From Methanomicrobiales archaeon HGW-Methanomicrobiales-1 (GTDB lineage: Archaea; Halobacteriota; Methanomicrobia; Methanomicrobiales; Methanospirillaceae), in assembly GCA_002839675.1 (NCBI GenBank), contig PGYM01000002.1:62001-126000 (forward strand): DNA of 64,000 nucleotides. The letters run 5' to 3'. The position numbers and the translations under genes were made by a program. Of this stretch, positions 44,682 through 53,813 are shown one piece after another. Numbering within the stretch: position 1 is the first letter of the stretch; each line of letters starts with the position of its first letter. Under the pieces are notes generated by a model. The model did not search any database and had not been told where the DNA came from. It saw only the letters and a program-made list of their open reading frames with translations.

Positions 44682-45860
44682 ATGAACAATCTGTTTCCCA
44701 AATTTTCCAAGAAGAGGGATGGGGTCAACGTTGTAATGGAGCAAAAACTCCTTCAGAACGTGAACAACCTTATTCTCAATGCAGAGACCTGCACGGGATG
44801 CGGTATATGTGTGGAGGCTTGTCCTGAGGAAGCTATTGTCCTCGGGCTTGTCGGTGCATCAAGGCGTGGCGCAATCAATTACGCTGCCCCCATCGATGTC
44901 GACGAGACCAAGTGTTCATACTGCGGCGTCTGCGTAATAATGTGCCCATTCAATGCATTGACCTTAAAAGTGGATGGACAGGAGAGACTCCCGATCCTTG
45001 AGAAGGAAGGGTTCCCGCAATTTGATATGAAAGCGGAGATTGATGACGAGAAATGCGTCAAGTGCACGATCTGCGAAGAGGTCTGCCCGCGTGACGCAAT
45101 TGACCGCAACGTCCCTGCTTTTGAAGGAACCTATAAAGGACCGGTTCCTGGCGCAAAGGACCGCCAGACTGCAATCAAGACCAAGACGACATTTACCGTT
45201 GATAAAGAGAAATGCTCGCTCTGTGGCCTGTGCGGGGCATTATGCCCGGCAATCGTGGTGAAACACAAGGAGTTCACCGCAGAGTCCGGAAAAGTCGAAG
45301 GCGACGTGATCTGGGACGAGACCAAGTGTGATGCCTGCAAGGTGTGTGTTGAGGCCTGCCCCGAAGAGTGCATCACCGTTGAGCGCGAGATAATCTCTGA
45401 CAAGGTAGTCGGCAAAGTCGATATTATCAAGGACAACTGCTGCACTTGCACGTGGTGCTCGAAGAACTGCCCGACCGAGGCAATCACCGTTGAGAAGATT
45501 TTTGAAGGCGATATCGAATTCCATGCAGAGAAATGCCCCGGCGGCTGTTCAACGTGTGCAGATATCTGCCCGGCAAATGCGATCTATCTCCCAAGCCCGA
45601 TGGCAGCTGCTGACATGAAACTTGACAGCATTGAAAAGACCATTGCAGTCAACAAGGATTATTGTATCCTGTGCGGAGCATGCGTTAACGCCTGCCCCGG
45701 TGAGGATATCATTGTGCTGCAAAGAACCGGTATCCGCGTGAAAGGCACGGAGACTGACCTGTTCAAGAGAATCAAAGAGAAACTCTTCACCAAGAGAACC
45801 TCAAAGGTGAAAGAGGACATCACAGGACAGGTTAACCTCAAGCAGATGGAGAAGGCGTGA
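44682..45860 (+). CDS. fwdF: Polyferredoxin, FwdF type, eight [4Fe-4S] motifs
   Basis: 392 residues. Eight cluster motifs follow in order: CTGCGICVEACP, CSYCGVCVIMCP, CVKCTICEEVCP, CSLCGLCGALCP, CDACKVCVEACP, CCTCTWCSKNCP, a variant CPGGCSTCADICP and CILCGACVNACP. This fits the polyferredoxin FwdF, which carries electrons to formylmethanofuran dehydrogenase. The ATG follows a GAGGG site. The stop overlaps hdrC. Its link to hdrCBA and mvhD suggests that the bifurcated electrons pass directly to CO2 reduction. A general MvhB-like polyferredoxin is the alternative. Confidence 0.85.
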   Translation: MNNLFPKFSKKRDGVNVVMEQKLLQNVNNLILNAETCTGCGICVEACPEEAIVLGLVGASRRGAINYAAPIDVDETKCSYCGVCVIMCPFNALTLKVDGQERLPILEKEGFPQFDMKAEIDDEKCVKCTICEEVCPRDAIDRNVPAFEGTYKGPVPGAKDRQTAIKTKTTFTVDKEKCSLCGLCGALCPAIVVKHKEFTAESGKVEGDVIWDETKCDACKVCVEACPEECITVEREIISDKVVGKVDIIKDNCCTCTWCSKNCPTEAITVEKIFEGDIEFHAEKCPGGCSTCADICPANAIYLPSPMAAADMKLDSIEKTIAVNKDYCILCGACVNACPGEDIIVLQRTGIRVKGTETDLFKRIKEKLFTKRTSKVKEDITGQVNLKQMEKA

Positions 45861-45865
45861 GTTCC

Positions 45866-46447
45866 ATGGAAAGAACAAAAGGTTACCCAGCAGCGCTGGA
45901 CAAGAAACTCCAGGACACGAGACTATACCTTAACGACTCAAATCCAGAGTTCACCAAGAACGTAAAAGCCATCTCGCGTACAAATGCCCACATGTGCTAC
46001 CAGTGCGGTACCTGTACCGGCTCCTGTCCGTCAGCTCCCCGCAGCTCGTATCGCATCCGCTTGTTTATGAGGAGAGCGGTCCTCGGGCTCGAGAATGAAG
46101 CTTTGACCGATCCGGATCTCTGGCTCTGCACTACCTGCTACAGCTGTGCCGACCGCTGTCCGCGCGATATCATCCCCACGGATGTCATTATGTCCATGAG
46201 GAACCTCGCATTCAAGAGGGATATCGTTCCGGTCAATTTCTTAAAGACCGTTACGGCAATCTATGCCTCAGGCCACGGTGTACCTAACAACGATGTCAAC
46301 CGTGCTGCCCGCGAGAAGATCGGCCTTTCCCGCGACCCACCAACCACCCACTCATATCCGGAATATATGCCTGGCATCAGGAAGATCCTTGACCACTACA
46401 AGCTCAAGGCCAATGCCGACCGGATCATCAAGGAAAGGGAGGGATAA
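45866..46447 (+). CDS. hdrC: CoB-CoM heterodisulfide reductase subunit C
   Basis: 193 residues from the ATG at 45866; a GTG at 45857 overlapping the previous stop is also possible. Two [4Fe-4S] motifs are CYQCGTCTGSCPSAP and CTTCYSCADRCP. The middle has RRAVLGLENEAL and the C-terminal YMPGIRKIL segment of the family. HdrC passes electrons from HdrA to HdrB. The following hdrB gene starts 6 bp after its stop. Confidence 0.95.
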   Translation: MERTKGYPAALDKKLQDTRLYLNDSNPEFTKNVKAISRTNAHMCYQCGTCTGSCPSAPRSSYRIRLFMRRAVLGLENEALTDPDLWLCTTCYSCADRCPRDIIPTDVIMSMRNLAFKRDIVPVNFLKTVTAIYASGHGVPNNDVNRAAREKIGLSRDPPTTHSYPEYMPGIRKILDHYKLKANADRIIKEREG

Positions 46448-46453
46448 GATACC

Positions 46454-47377
46454 ATGTCAGAATCAGGCGCAAAACACAAGTTTGCATTCTACCTTGGATG
46501 CATTGCCCCCAACCGTTACCCCGGTGTCGAATCCGCTTCCATCAAGGCAATGAAGAAACTCGGCGTTGAGCTCGTCCCCTTAAAGGGCGCAAGCTGCTGC
46601 CCCGCACCAGGTGCATTCGGTTCTATCGATCTTAATGTATTCTATGCTATGGCAGCCCGGAACCTTGTCCTTGCTGAGCAGATGAAGATGGATATCGCCC
46701 TTGTCTGCAACGGTTGTTACAAATCGATCTGGGAAGTCAACCACAAACTCAAGCACAACAAAGATCTCCGCGATGCTGTCAACGAAGTGCTCAAGGAAGT
46801 CGACATGGAGTACAAAGGTACTATCAATGTCTACCACACTGCAGAGCTACTCTACAATGACAAGTTCATCGGTGTTGACAAGGTCCGCGACAGCGTTACA
46901 AACCCGCTGACCGGTGCCCGTATTGCTGTCCACTATGGCTGCCACCTCGTCAAACCCCACAAAGACCGGGAGTTTGAAAAGGAAGTTATGCTGAACACCG
47001 AACACCCAGTCTGGATGGAAGAGCTTGTTGCTGCACTTGGTGCAACACCAGTTGAATACCGCAACAAGATGCAGTGCTGCGGTGCAGGTGGCGGTGTCCG
47101 CGGGTACGATATCGTCCACGCACTGGACATCACCAATGAGAAACTGATCAATCTTACAGAAGAGAAGGTTGATGCACTTACGGATATCTGCCCATTCTGT
47201 CAGCTCCAGTTCGACCGCGGTCAGATTGAGATTCAGGAAAAGTTCGGTGCCACATATAATCTGCCGGTACTGCACTTTGCAGAGCTTCTCGGGCTGGCAC
47301 AGGGAATGAGTCCACAGGACCTCGGGCTGGATCTCCATGGAATCAGCTGCGAATCATTCCTTCAGAAGGTGCTTTGA
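46454..47377 (+). CDS. hdrB: CoB-CoM heterodisulfide reductase subunit B
   Basis: 307 residues. Two CCG-type cysteine motifs hold the non-cubane clusters: the first with LGCIAPNRYPG, ASCCPAPGAFG and CNGCY, the second with HYGCHLVKPH, MQCCGAGGG and CPFCQLQ. HdrB is the site where the CoM-S-S-CoB disulfide is split. A GGGAGG site lies before its ATG. It is soluble and follows hdrC in the cytoplasmic HdrABC-MvhD arrangement. Confidence 0.96.
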   Translation: MSESGAKHKFAFYLGCIAPNRYPGVESASIKAMKKLGVELVPLKGASCCPAPGAFGSIDLNVFYAMAARNLVLAEQMKMDIALVCNGCYKSIWEVNHKLKHNKDLRDAVNEVLKEVDMEYKGTINVYHTAELLYNDKFIGVDKVRDSVTNPLTGARIAVHYGCHLVKPHKDREFEKEVMLNTEHPVWMEELVAALGATPVEYRNKMQCCGAGGGVRGYDIVHALDITNEKLINLTEEKVDALTDICPFCQLQFDRGQIEIQEKFGATYNLPVLHFAELLGLAQGMSPQDLGLDLHGISCESFLQKVL

Positions 47378-47388
47378 GGTGGTACAAA

Positions 47389-49542
47389 ATGGTAGAAAAG
47401 AAGAAAACAACCACCAAAAAGACCGAGACCAAAAAACAGGACACAAAGAAGGCGGCCCCCGTGAAACAGGATGTTAAGAAACAGGCCCCGGCGGCAAAGC
47501 CGGAGGTAAAACCGGTAACAACCGGCAGCACGACCCAGCAGAAGCCCCGGGTTGGTGTATTCCTCTGCCACTGCGGTACAAATATCGCCGGCTCTATGGA
47601 TCTCATGGCAGTACAGGAGTACTCCAAGACCATTCCGGGCGTCGCATTTGTTGACAACTACCAGTACATGTGTTCCACACCGGGCCAAGGTAAGATCGAG
47701 AAGGCGATCAAGGATCACAAATTAACCGGTATCGTTGTCGCAGCCTGCACCCCGCGTCTCCATGAACCGACATTCCGAACAGCAACCAAGGAAGGTGGAC
47801 TGAACCCGTTCCGGTTCGAGATGGCTAACATCCGTGACCAGAACTCGTGGGTGCACATGCACGACCGCGAAGGTTCAACAGAAAAGGCAAAGGACGCAGT
47901 CCGTATTGCCGTTGCAAAGGCTGGACTTCTCCAGGATCTCTACCCGAAGTCAGTACCGGTAGAAAAAGCCGCAATGGTCGTCGGTGCCGGTGTTGCCGGG
48001 ATGCAGGCAGCCCTTGACCTCGCAGCAGCAGGTATCAAGACGTACCTTATCGAGGCAGATACCAGCATCGGCGGACGCATGTCCCAGCTGGACAAGACAT
48101 TCCCGACTCTCGACTGTTCACAGTGTATCCTCACACCAAAGATGGTGGACGTCGGCAGGGACACGAATATTGAGTTGTATACCTACTCCGAAGTTCACGC
48201 AGTTGAAGGGTACATTGGTAATTTCGATGTCACCATCCGCAAGAAAGCCCGTGGTGTACTCACCCCCAAGGAAGCGGAAGCCCGTGGCCTTATCGGTGGC
48301 GGCTGTAATGGTTGCGGTGACTGTGATGCAGTCTGCCCGGTTATCAAGCCCAATGCATTCGAAATGGGCATGAAGCCGAGAAAGGCGATCTACATCAACC
48401 ACCCGCAGGTTGTCCCGTTGATCTATACGATCGACTTCGACTCCTGTGTCAAGTGCGGACTTTGCGTGACTGCGTGCGGTCCCGAGAAGCGTGCAATCGA
48501 TCTCGAATCCAAAGATGAGTTCATAAAGGTCAAAGTGGGTACTGCCATTCTTGCAACCGGGTATGAACTGTTCCCGATTGAGAAGAAAGAAGAATGGGGA
48601 TACAAGAGATTTGAGAACGTCATCACCGGTCTCGAATTCGAACGGCTTATCTGTGCATCGGGTCCAACCGGTGGACACCTCGTCCGTCCAAGCGATGGAC
48701 AGACCCCCAAGCGGGTCGCATTCGTTCTCTGTGCAGGGTCACGTGACAACACCGGTATTGGCAAGCCATACTGTTCACGTTTCTGCTGCATGTATTCGCT
48801 GAAACACGCCCACCAGATCATCGAGAAGATCCCCGGATGCACCCCATATCTCTTCTATATGGATATCCGGTCATTCGGAAAGATGTACGAAGAGTTCTAT
48901 TACCGTATCCAGGATGAAGGAGCAAAGTTCATCCGCGGACGTGTTGCTAACATCCTTGAGGATCCCAAGACCAAGAACCTGCATGTAATGACTGATGACA
49001 CACTGCTCAACCGCCCGATCGATCTGGAAATGGATATGGTCGTGCTCGCATCTGCAGTACAGCCCTCATCAGATACCAACAGGACCAGAAAACTCTTCGG
49101 AGTTTCCTGCTCGATGGACGGATGGCTGTTAGAAGCCCACCCGAAGTTGAACCCGTGCGGTACCACAACTGCCGGTGTCTTCCTTGCCGGTGTCTGTCAG
49201 GGTCCAAAAGATATCCCCGACACGGTAGCATCTGCTGAAGGTGCAGCATCTGCGGCCAGTATCCCGATCCACAAGGGACAAGTTGAACTCGAGCCGTACT
49301 TTGCCAGCTGCATTGAAGAGAAATGCGCAGGCTGCGGTATGTGCGTGAATCTCTGCCCCTACAGCGCCCTTGCGCTGGTTGAGAAGAATGGTCGCATGGT
49401 CATGGAAGTAACCGAAGCAAAATGTAAAGGCTGCGGAACCTGCGGAGGATTCTGCCCCGGTGGTGCCATCTGGATGAACCACTTTACAACCCCACAGATC
49501 GTGGCGCAGATCGATGCATTCCTGCTCGGAGGTGAGCAGTAA
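47389..49542 (+). CDS. hdrA: Heterodisulfide reductase subunit A, Lys-rich extension
   Basis: 717 residues from the ATG at 47389, preceded by GAGGTGG. Residues about 1-53 are a low-complexity extension with about 15 lysines plus Thr, Ala and Pro, which ordinary HdrA lacks. The conserved protein begins at PRVGVFLCHCGTN. FAD binding is shown by GAGVAGMQAALDLAAAG. Then come LDCSQCILTPKM, a ferredoxin insert (CNGCGDCDAVCP, CVKCGLCVTACG) and a C-terminal pair (CAGCGMCVNLCP, CKGCGTCGGFCP). It is the electron-bifurcating flavin subunit of the Hdr complex. Confidence 0.95.
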   Translation: MVEKKKTTTKKTETKKQDTKKAAPVKQDVKKQAPAAKPEVKPVTTGSTTQQKPRVGVFLCHCGTNIAGSMDLMAVQEYSKTIPGVAFVDNYQYMCSTPGQGKIEKAIKDHKLTGIVVAACTPRLHEPTFRTATKEGGLNPFRFEMANIRDQNSWVHMHDREGSTEKAKDAVRIAVAKAGLLQDLYPKSVPVEKAAMVVGAGVAGMQAALDLAAAGIKTYLIEADTSIGGRMSQLDKTFPTLDCSQCILTPKMVDVGRDTNIELYTYSEVHAVEGYIGNFDVTIRKKARGVLTPKEAEARGLIGGGCNGCGDCDAVCPVIKPNAFEMGMKPRKAIYINHPQVVPLIYTIDFDSCVKCGLCVTACGPEKRAIDLESKDEFIKVKVGTAILATGYELFPIEKKEEWGYKRFENVITGLEFERLICASGPTGGHLVRPSDGQTPKRVAFVLCAGSRDNTGIGKPYCSRFCCMYSLKHAHQIIEKIPGCTPYLFYMDIRSFGKMYEEFYYRIQDEGAKFIRGRVANILEDPKTKNLHVMTDDTLLNRPIDLEMDMVVLASAVQPSSDTNRTRKLFGVSCSMDGWLLEAHPKLNPCGTTTAGVFLAGVCQGPKDIPDTVASAEGAASAASIPIHKGQVELEPYFASCIEEKCAGCGMCVNLCPYSALALVEKNGRMVMEVTEAKCKGCGTCGGFCPGGAIWMNHFTTPQIVAQIDAFLLGGEQ

Positions 49543-50001
49543 ATGTCAGCTCCTGGAAATTTCAAGATCCCCGAACGTGGACCCGGTATCTGGCAACCCA
49601 AGATCATCGGTCTTCTCTGCAACTGGTGTTCATACGCCGGTGCAGATCTTGCCGGTGGCGGTCGTATCCAGTACCCGCCTGATGTCCGTGTAGTCCGTGT
49701 CATGTGTACCGGCCGTCTTGATGCACTGTTTGTCTTAAAGGCATTTGCCGATGGGGCAGATGGTGTGCTCGTATCAGGCTGTCACTTCGGTGACTGCCAC
49801 TACCTTGAAGGCAACTACAAGGCAGCAAAGCGGATGTTCATGGTCAAGCGCCTGATGAAGAGCATCGGCCTTGACGACCGCCGATTCAGGATGACGTTCG
49901 TCTCTGCATCCGAAGGTGCAAAGTGGGCAGAGGTCATTACTGATGTGGTCAACACGGTTACGGAACTGGGGCCCAGCCCCATAACCGAGTTCAAGAAATA
50001 A
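49543..50001 (+). CDS. mvhD: F420-nonreducing hydrogenase-linked subunit MvhD
   Basis: 152 residues with a [2Fe-2S] domain: LLCNWCSYAGADLAG, VRVMCTGRLD and GCHFGDCHYLEGN supply the Cys ligands. MvhD bridges a hydrogenase or formate dehydrogenase to HdrA. It starts directly after the hdrA stop. The hydrogenase genes mvhA and mvhG are not adjacent, so the electron donor (hydrogenase or formate dehydrogenase) must be encoded elsewhere. Confidence 0.95.
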   Translation: MSAPGNFKIPERGPGIWQPKIIGLLCNWCSYAGADLAGGGRIQYPPDVRVVRVMCTGRLDALFVLKAFADGADGVLVSGCHFGDCHYLEGNYKAAKRMFMVKRLMKSIGLDDRRFRMTFVSASEGAKWAEVITDVVNTVTELGPSPITEFKK

Positions 50002-50094
50002 TACAGATTTATACCGTGGATCCGTACCCACCCATCCATTTTTACGGCAGACGCACCAGCGCTGATTTCACGATATAGCCGTGAAGGGAATGGA

Positions 50095-50125
50095 TGCAGA
50101 AATTTTTTTTTTGACTTTTTCTGCA
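50095..50125 (+). terminator. Hairpin with internal T run after mvhD
   Basis: TGCAGAAA (50095-50102) pairs with TTTCTGCA (50118-50125) around a T-rich loop. It lies about 95 bp past the mvhD stop and ahead of the mcr promoter. It probably ends the hdr transcript. Confidence 0.5.
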
Positions 50126-50444
50126 GAGTAAACTATGTCCGATAAAAGGAATAGGGCGTATTTATGGGATTTTCACACACTCATATTCCCTGCAGGAATT
50201 CATCAGAACTATCAAATAAAATGAGTTCAAATGGTTACCTCAACCTCATCTTTTTTATACAGAGCGCGCAGAAAAATCATATTTTTAGTTAAACGTCATT
50301 GTCATAGGTAATATTTTTTTTGAATGCAGTAATACTGCGTAAAACAATGAAATGCGGAGGATATGTAATATTTGAACATTGCTCCATTTTGAAGTATTAT
50401 TCTTTAATTATTATAATACGTCGTTCCGGGAAGAAATCGCAATA

Positions 50445-50594
50445 CTTATATGGCGAAATTGGGAATTATTGAATGTCCCATCTTAGGGGACGTGCAATAG
50501 CGACTTTCACTCATTTCCAGTATCCCCGATAGGGTATACTTTCGTTCACTGACAGTATTGTATCGCGGTTAAATGAAAATTTGGAGGAATTCAA
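50445..50594 (+). promoter_or_regulatory. mcr operon promoter and leader
   Basis: The TATA box CTTATATG is at 50445-50452. Transcription should start near 50476, so the leader is about 118 nt. It contains a GTCCC/GGGAC hairpin (about 50476-50492) and ends with a strong GGAGGA site (50583-50588) six bases before the mcrB ATG. The intergenic region from 50002 to here has a terminator hairpin and A/T-rich stretches but no gene. Confidence 0.6.
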
Positions 50595-51908
50595 ATGGCT
50601 AAATACAAAGAAACGATCGACCTCTACGACGATGAAGGCAAACTTTTAAAGAGCAATGTAACTCTTGACAAGATCAGCCCCGTTGTCAACAAGGGCGCAC
50701 TGAATGTCATCGACCTCACCAAGAGGACAGTGGCAGTTAACTTCGCAGGTATCGAAGACGCATTAAAGACCGGAAAGGTCGGCGGTAAGTCGAACCAGAT
50801 CCTCGGCCGCAGCATGAGCTGCAGCTGTGTCAAGGACTCCGATGCACTCGCAGCCAAGATCAAGAGCATGGTCCAGGTTACCGAGGGTGACAACACCAAG
50901 ATCACCAAGGTCGGCGGCGGAAAGATGATCCTCGTCGAGGTCCCGACTGCCCGTATGGATGCAGCAGCAACCTACGATGTTGCAGCAACCAACGTTGCAG
51001 CAGCCGTCACCTATGCACTGGTTGACCAGTACAAGGTCGATATGTTCGACGGTTCCTACATCAAGGCAGCAGTCTGGGGTACCTACCCGCAGACAATGGA
51101 CATGCAGGGCGGAAACGTCGTCTCGATTCTTTCCATCCCCCAGTTCAACGAAGGTCTCGGCTATGCACTCCGTAACGTTCCGGCCAACCACGCGGTCATG
51201 ATGACCCACCGGAATGCGTTCCAGGGTGCAGCACTCTCAGCAACCTTCGAGCAGGCAGGTATGTTCGAGATGGGTAACGCAATCGGCCCATTCGAGCGTG
51301 CACAACTCATGCTCTACGCATACCAGGGACTCAATGCAAACAACCTCGTCTACGACCTCGTCAAGAAGAACGGCAAGACCGGTACCATCGGTACTGTCGT
51401 GCAGAGCCTTGTTGAGAAGGCCATTGAGGACAAGGTTATCAAGGCAGGCAAGAAGGGCAAGAGCGGCTTTATCTTCTACGAGACCAAGGACCCCATGCTC
51501 TGGAATGCCTACGCATCTGCAGGAACCCTTGCAGCAACCATGGTTAACTGCGGTGCCGGACGTTTCGCCCAGGCAGTCTCAGCAACCCTGCTGTACTTCA
51601 ACGACCTGCTTGAGCACGAGACCGGCCTCCCCGGTGCAGACTACGGTCGCGCAATGGGTGTTGCAGTTGGTTTCTCGTTCTTCAGCCACTCAATCTACGG
51701 TGGCGGCGGTCCCGGTGTCTTCAACGGTAACCACGTCGTAACCCGGCATGCAGCCGGTGTTGGTATGCCCTGTATCGTCGCAGCCTGTGCACTCGATGCC
51801 GGAACCCAGATGTTCGGTCCCGAGCACACCTCGAAGATCTACCAGGACACCTTCGGCCAGCTTGACTCATTCAAGAAGCCGATCCAGGCAATTGCAAAGG
51901 GTATCTAA
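50595..51908 (+). CDS. mcrB: Methyl-coenzyme M reductase subunit beta
   Basis: 437 residues, the normal McrB length. It begins MAKYKETIDLYDDEGK. Conserved segments include RSMSCSCVKDSDAL, HAVMMTHRNAFQGAAL and the glycine-rich AMGVAVGFSFFSHSIYGGGGPG near the C-terminus. With McrA and McrG it forms the alpha2-beta2-gamma2 enzyme that makes methane from CH3-S-CoM and coenzyme B. First gene of mcrBDCGA. Strong codon bias and a consensus ribosome-binding site suggest very high expression. Confidence 0.98.
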   Translation: MAKYKETIDLYDDEGKLLKSNVTLDKISPVVNKGALNVIDLTKRTVAVNFAGIEDALKTGKVGGKSNQILGRSMSCSCVKDSDALAAKIKSMVQVTEGDNTKITKVGGGKMILVEVPTARMDAAATYDVAATNVAAAVTYALVDQYKVDMFDGSYIKAAVWGTYPQTMDMQGGNVVSILSIPQFNEGLGYALRNVPANHAVMMTHRNAFQGAALSATFEQAGMFEMGNAIGPFERAQLMLYAYQGLNANNLVYDLVKKNGKTGTIGTVVQSLVEKAIEDKVIKAGKKGKSGFIFYETKDPMLWNAYASAGTLAATMVNCGAGRFAQAVSATLLYFNDLLEHETGLPGADYGRAMGVAVGFSFFSHSIYGGGGPGVFNGNHVVTRHAAGVGMPCIVAACALDAGTQMFGPEHTSKIYQDTFGQLDSFKKPIQAIAKGI

Positions 51909-51927
51909 ACCCAATCAAAGGATACGA

Positions 51928-52398
51928 ATGACAGAAGCCACGTTCCCCCAGTGCAGGATTTCCGCCGAGCGGTTGCTTAATCCCGAGACCACAGAACGCC
52001 TGCTGAACAAGCTCATCGAAGTCCCCGGTATACGGCGCATGCTCTTAAACGGACAGCGCCTGCCGGCGATCATTCCCTATGGCCCCGCCAAAGGTCTTGC
52101 CAATCCTCATCCTATGAGGAGGACGATCAAGGTAGGGGACCAGGAAGTCGAATTGCAGGTTCATGTAGGTAACGTTCTTCTTGAGCTTGAAAACCGTGAA
52201 AGTATTCCTGCACTGAAAGCCGCGTGCGAATCGGTCTTTACCGACTTTACTTTCCGTCTTCAGGAAGGCAGATATATGAAGACCGAACCGTCACTTGTCG
52301 ATTACTGCAAGTACGGCCCGGACGCGGACAAAGAAATGCTCGGCCTTGCTGATCCTAGCAGCAAGTCCAAGCCCGTAATCCTACAGGGAAATAAATAA
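51928..52398 (+). CDS. mcrD: MCR operon protein D
   Basis: 156 residues from the ATG at 51928, 20 bp after mcrB; the open frame itself extends upstream inside mcrB. Segments QCRISAERLLNPETTERLL and RLPAIIPYGPAKGLANPHP are family marks. McrD is not part of the finished enzyme and is thought to help MCR assembly or activation with McrC. Confidence 0.92.
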   Translation: MTEATFPQCRISAERLLNPETTERLLNKLIEVPGIRRMLLNGQRLPAIIPYGPAKGLANPHPMRRTIKVGDQEVELQVHVGNVLLELENRESIPALKAACESVFTDFTFRLQEGRYMKTEPSLVDYCKYGPDADKEMLGLADPSSKSKPVILQGNK

Positions 52399-52400
52399 TC

Positions 52401-53036
52401 ATGCCGATTGGACGAGTAACCCAGGTTGTTGACTGCCGTGAGGCGATGGGCATGGGTAAAGGAGGCGGCATTGCCCAGCGGGGCACCATCTCCGAATGCC
52501 GGTACCCGGATGTCATAGTGGTCGGGATGTCTCCCGGACGCCGCCACGTGACCAAGCCGGTGTGCGATATTACCTCAGGCTTACGACAACAGGGCGTCGA
52601 ATACAGCATCAGTACGCTGGTGCTGAATGCCGGAAGTGGCGTACCGCCGGACGCACCAAAGATTGGTGGTGGCGTTCTCGGCGCTTCTTTTGGGTTATCC
52701 GACAAAGAGGTCATGCAGATCGAGAAACACAAAATTGCTATTCTCCACCACGGGAATGTTCGTTCCCACGTGGTGCACAAGGTGCGGTTTATTCTTGCAG
52801 CCTGTGATGTGAAGGCAGTTGTTGTTTCCCAATCACCTGTAGATTATGAGGATTTCGCCAAAGAGGGAGTGAAGACTTCACTTGTAATGCCCCCCGAGGA
52901 TAAAATCCGTACCAAAGGTACGGTGATGTCCATTGTGAGCGGTGTTACCCGTGGTCAGACCCCCACCCGCGAAAAGATGGCGGAAGTCATATCGTCAGTG
53001 ATGAAACTCATGAAAAAGAAGGATTCATTGGAGTGA
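52401..53036 (+). CDS. mcrC: MCR operon protein C
   Basis: 211 residues. Conserved segments are MGMGKGGGIAQRG, VGMSPGRRHVTKPVCDI and ILHHGNVRSHVVHKVRFILA. McrC belongs to the ATP-dependent activation complex that reduces the F430 nickel in MCR. Its start follows the mcrD stop by 2 bp. The order B-D-C-G-A is that of the standard mcr operon. Confidence 0.94.
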   Translation: MPIGRVTQVVDCREAMGMGKGGGIAQRGTISECRYPDVIVVGMSPGRRHVTKPVCDITSGLRQQGVEYSISTLVLNAGSGVPPDAPKIGGGVLGASFGLSDKEVMQIEKHKIAILHHGNVRSHVVHKVRFILAACDVKAVVVSQSPVDYEDFAKEGVKTSLVMPPEDKIRTKGTVMSIVSGVTRGQTPTREKMAEVISSVMKLMKKKDSLE

Positions 53037-53043
53037 TAAAAAA

Positions 53044-53811
53044 ATGGCATACAAACCCCAATATTGTGCTGGCCAGACTATTGTAGCCGACAACAGGCGC
53101 AAGCAGATGGACCCGGCCCACAAGCTGGAAAAGCTCCGTGATGTCTCTGATAAGGACCTCGTTCTTATTATGGGACACCGTGTACCAGGCTCAGCCTACA
53201 AGAGTGCACACCCGCCGCTCGCCGAGCAGCAGGAACCCGCGTGCCCTGTCCGCAAGATGGTAACCCCGACCGACGGCGCAAAGGCCGGCGACCGTGTCCG
53301 TTACATCCAGTTCTCGGACTCAATGTACAATGCACCCTGCCAGCCCTACCTCAGGTCATACCTCGAAGCATACCGCTTCCGTGGAATTGACCCCGGTACC
53401 CTGTCAGGCCGTCAGATCGTCGAGTGCCGCGAACGTGACCTCGAGAAATACGCAAAAGATCTTGTCAACACTGAACTCTTCGACCCAGCCCTCATCGGCG
53501 TTCGTGGATGTACAGTGCATGGACACTCCCTCCGTCTCGATGAGAACGGTATGATGTTCGACATGCTCCAGCGCTGTATCCTCGACAAGAAATCAGGAAT
53601 CATCAAGATTGTCAAGGACCAGGTCGGCGTTCCACTTGACGGCGAAGTCAAGATCGGCAAAGCAATGGACGCGAAGTGGGTCAAGTCACACAGCACCATC
53701 TACCACTCACTCGTGGGCACCGCCTACCGTGACGACGCAGAACTGGTTGAATACATCCAGCGCATCCACTCGCTCCGTGTAAAATACGGCTTCATGCCTA
53801 AGGAGGCATAA
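53044..53811 (+). CDS. mcrG: Methyl-coenzyme M reductase subunit gamma
   Basis: 255 residues. It begins [24 protein letters not shown] and contains [18 protein letters not shown] and [19 protein letters not shown], all typical of McrG. It contributes to the active-site channel and coenzyme binding. It ends 2 bp before mcrA. Confidence 0.98.
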   Translation: MAYKPQYCAGQTIVADNRRKQMDPAHKLEKLRDVSDKDLVLIMGHRVPGSAYKSAHPPLAEQQEPACPVRKMVTPTDGAKAGDRVRYIQFSDSMYNAPCQPYLRSYLEAYRFRGIDPGTLSGRQIVECRERDLEKYAKDLVNTELFDPALIGVRGCTVHGHSLRLDENGMMFDMLQRCILDKKSGIIKIVKDQVGVPLDGEVKIGKAMDAKWVKSHSTIYHSLVGTAYRDDAELVEYIQRIHSLRVKYGFMPKEA

Positions 53812-53813
53812 TC

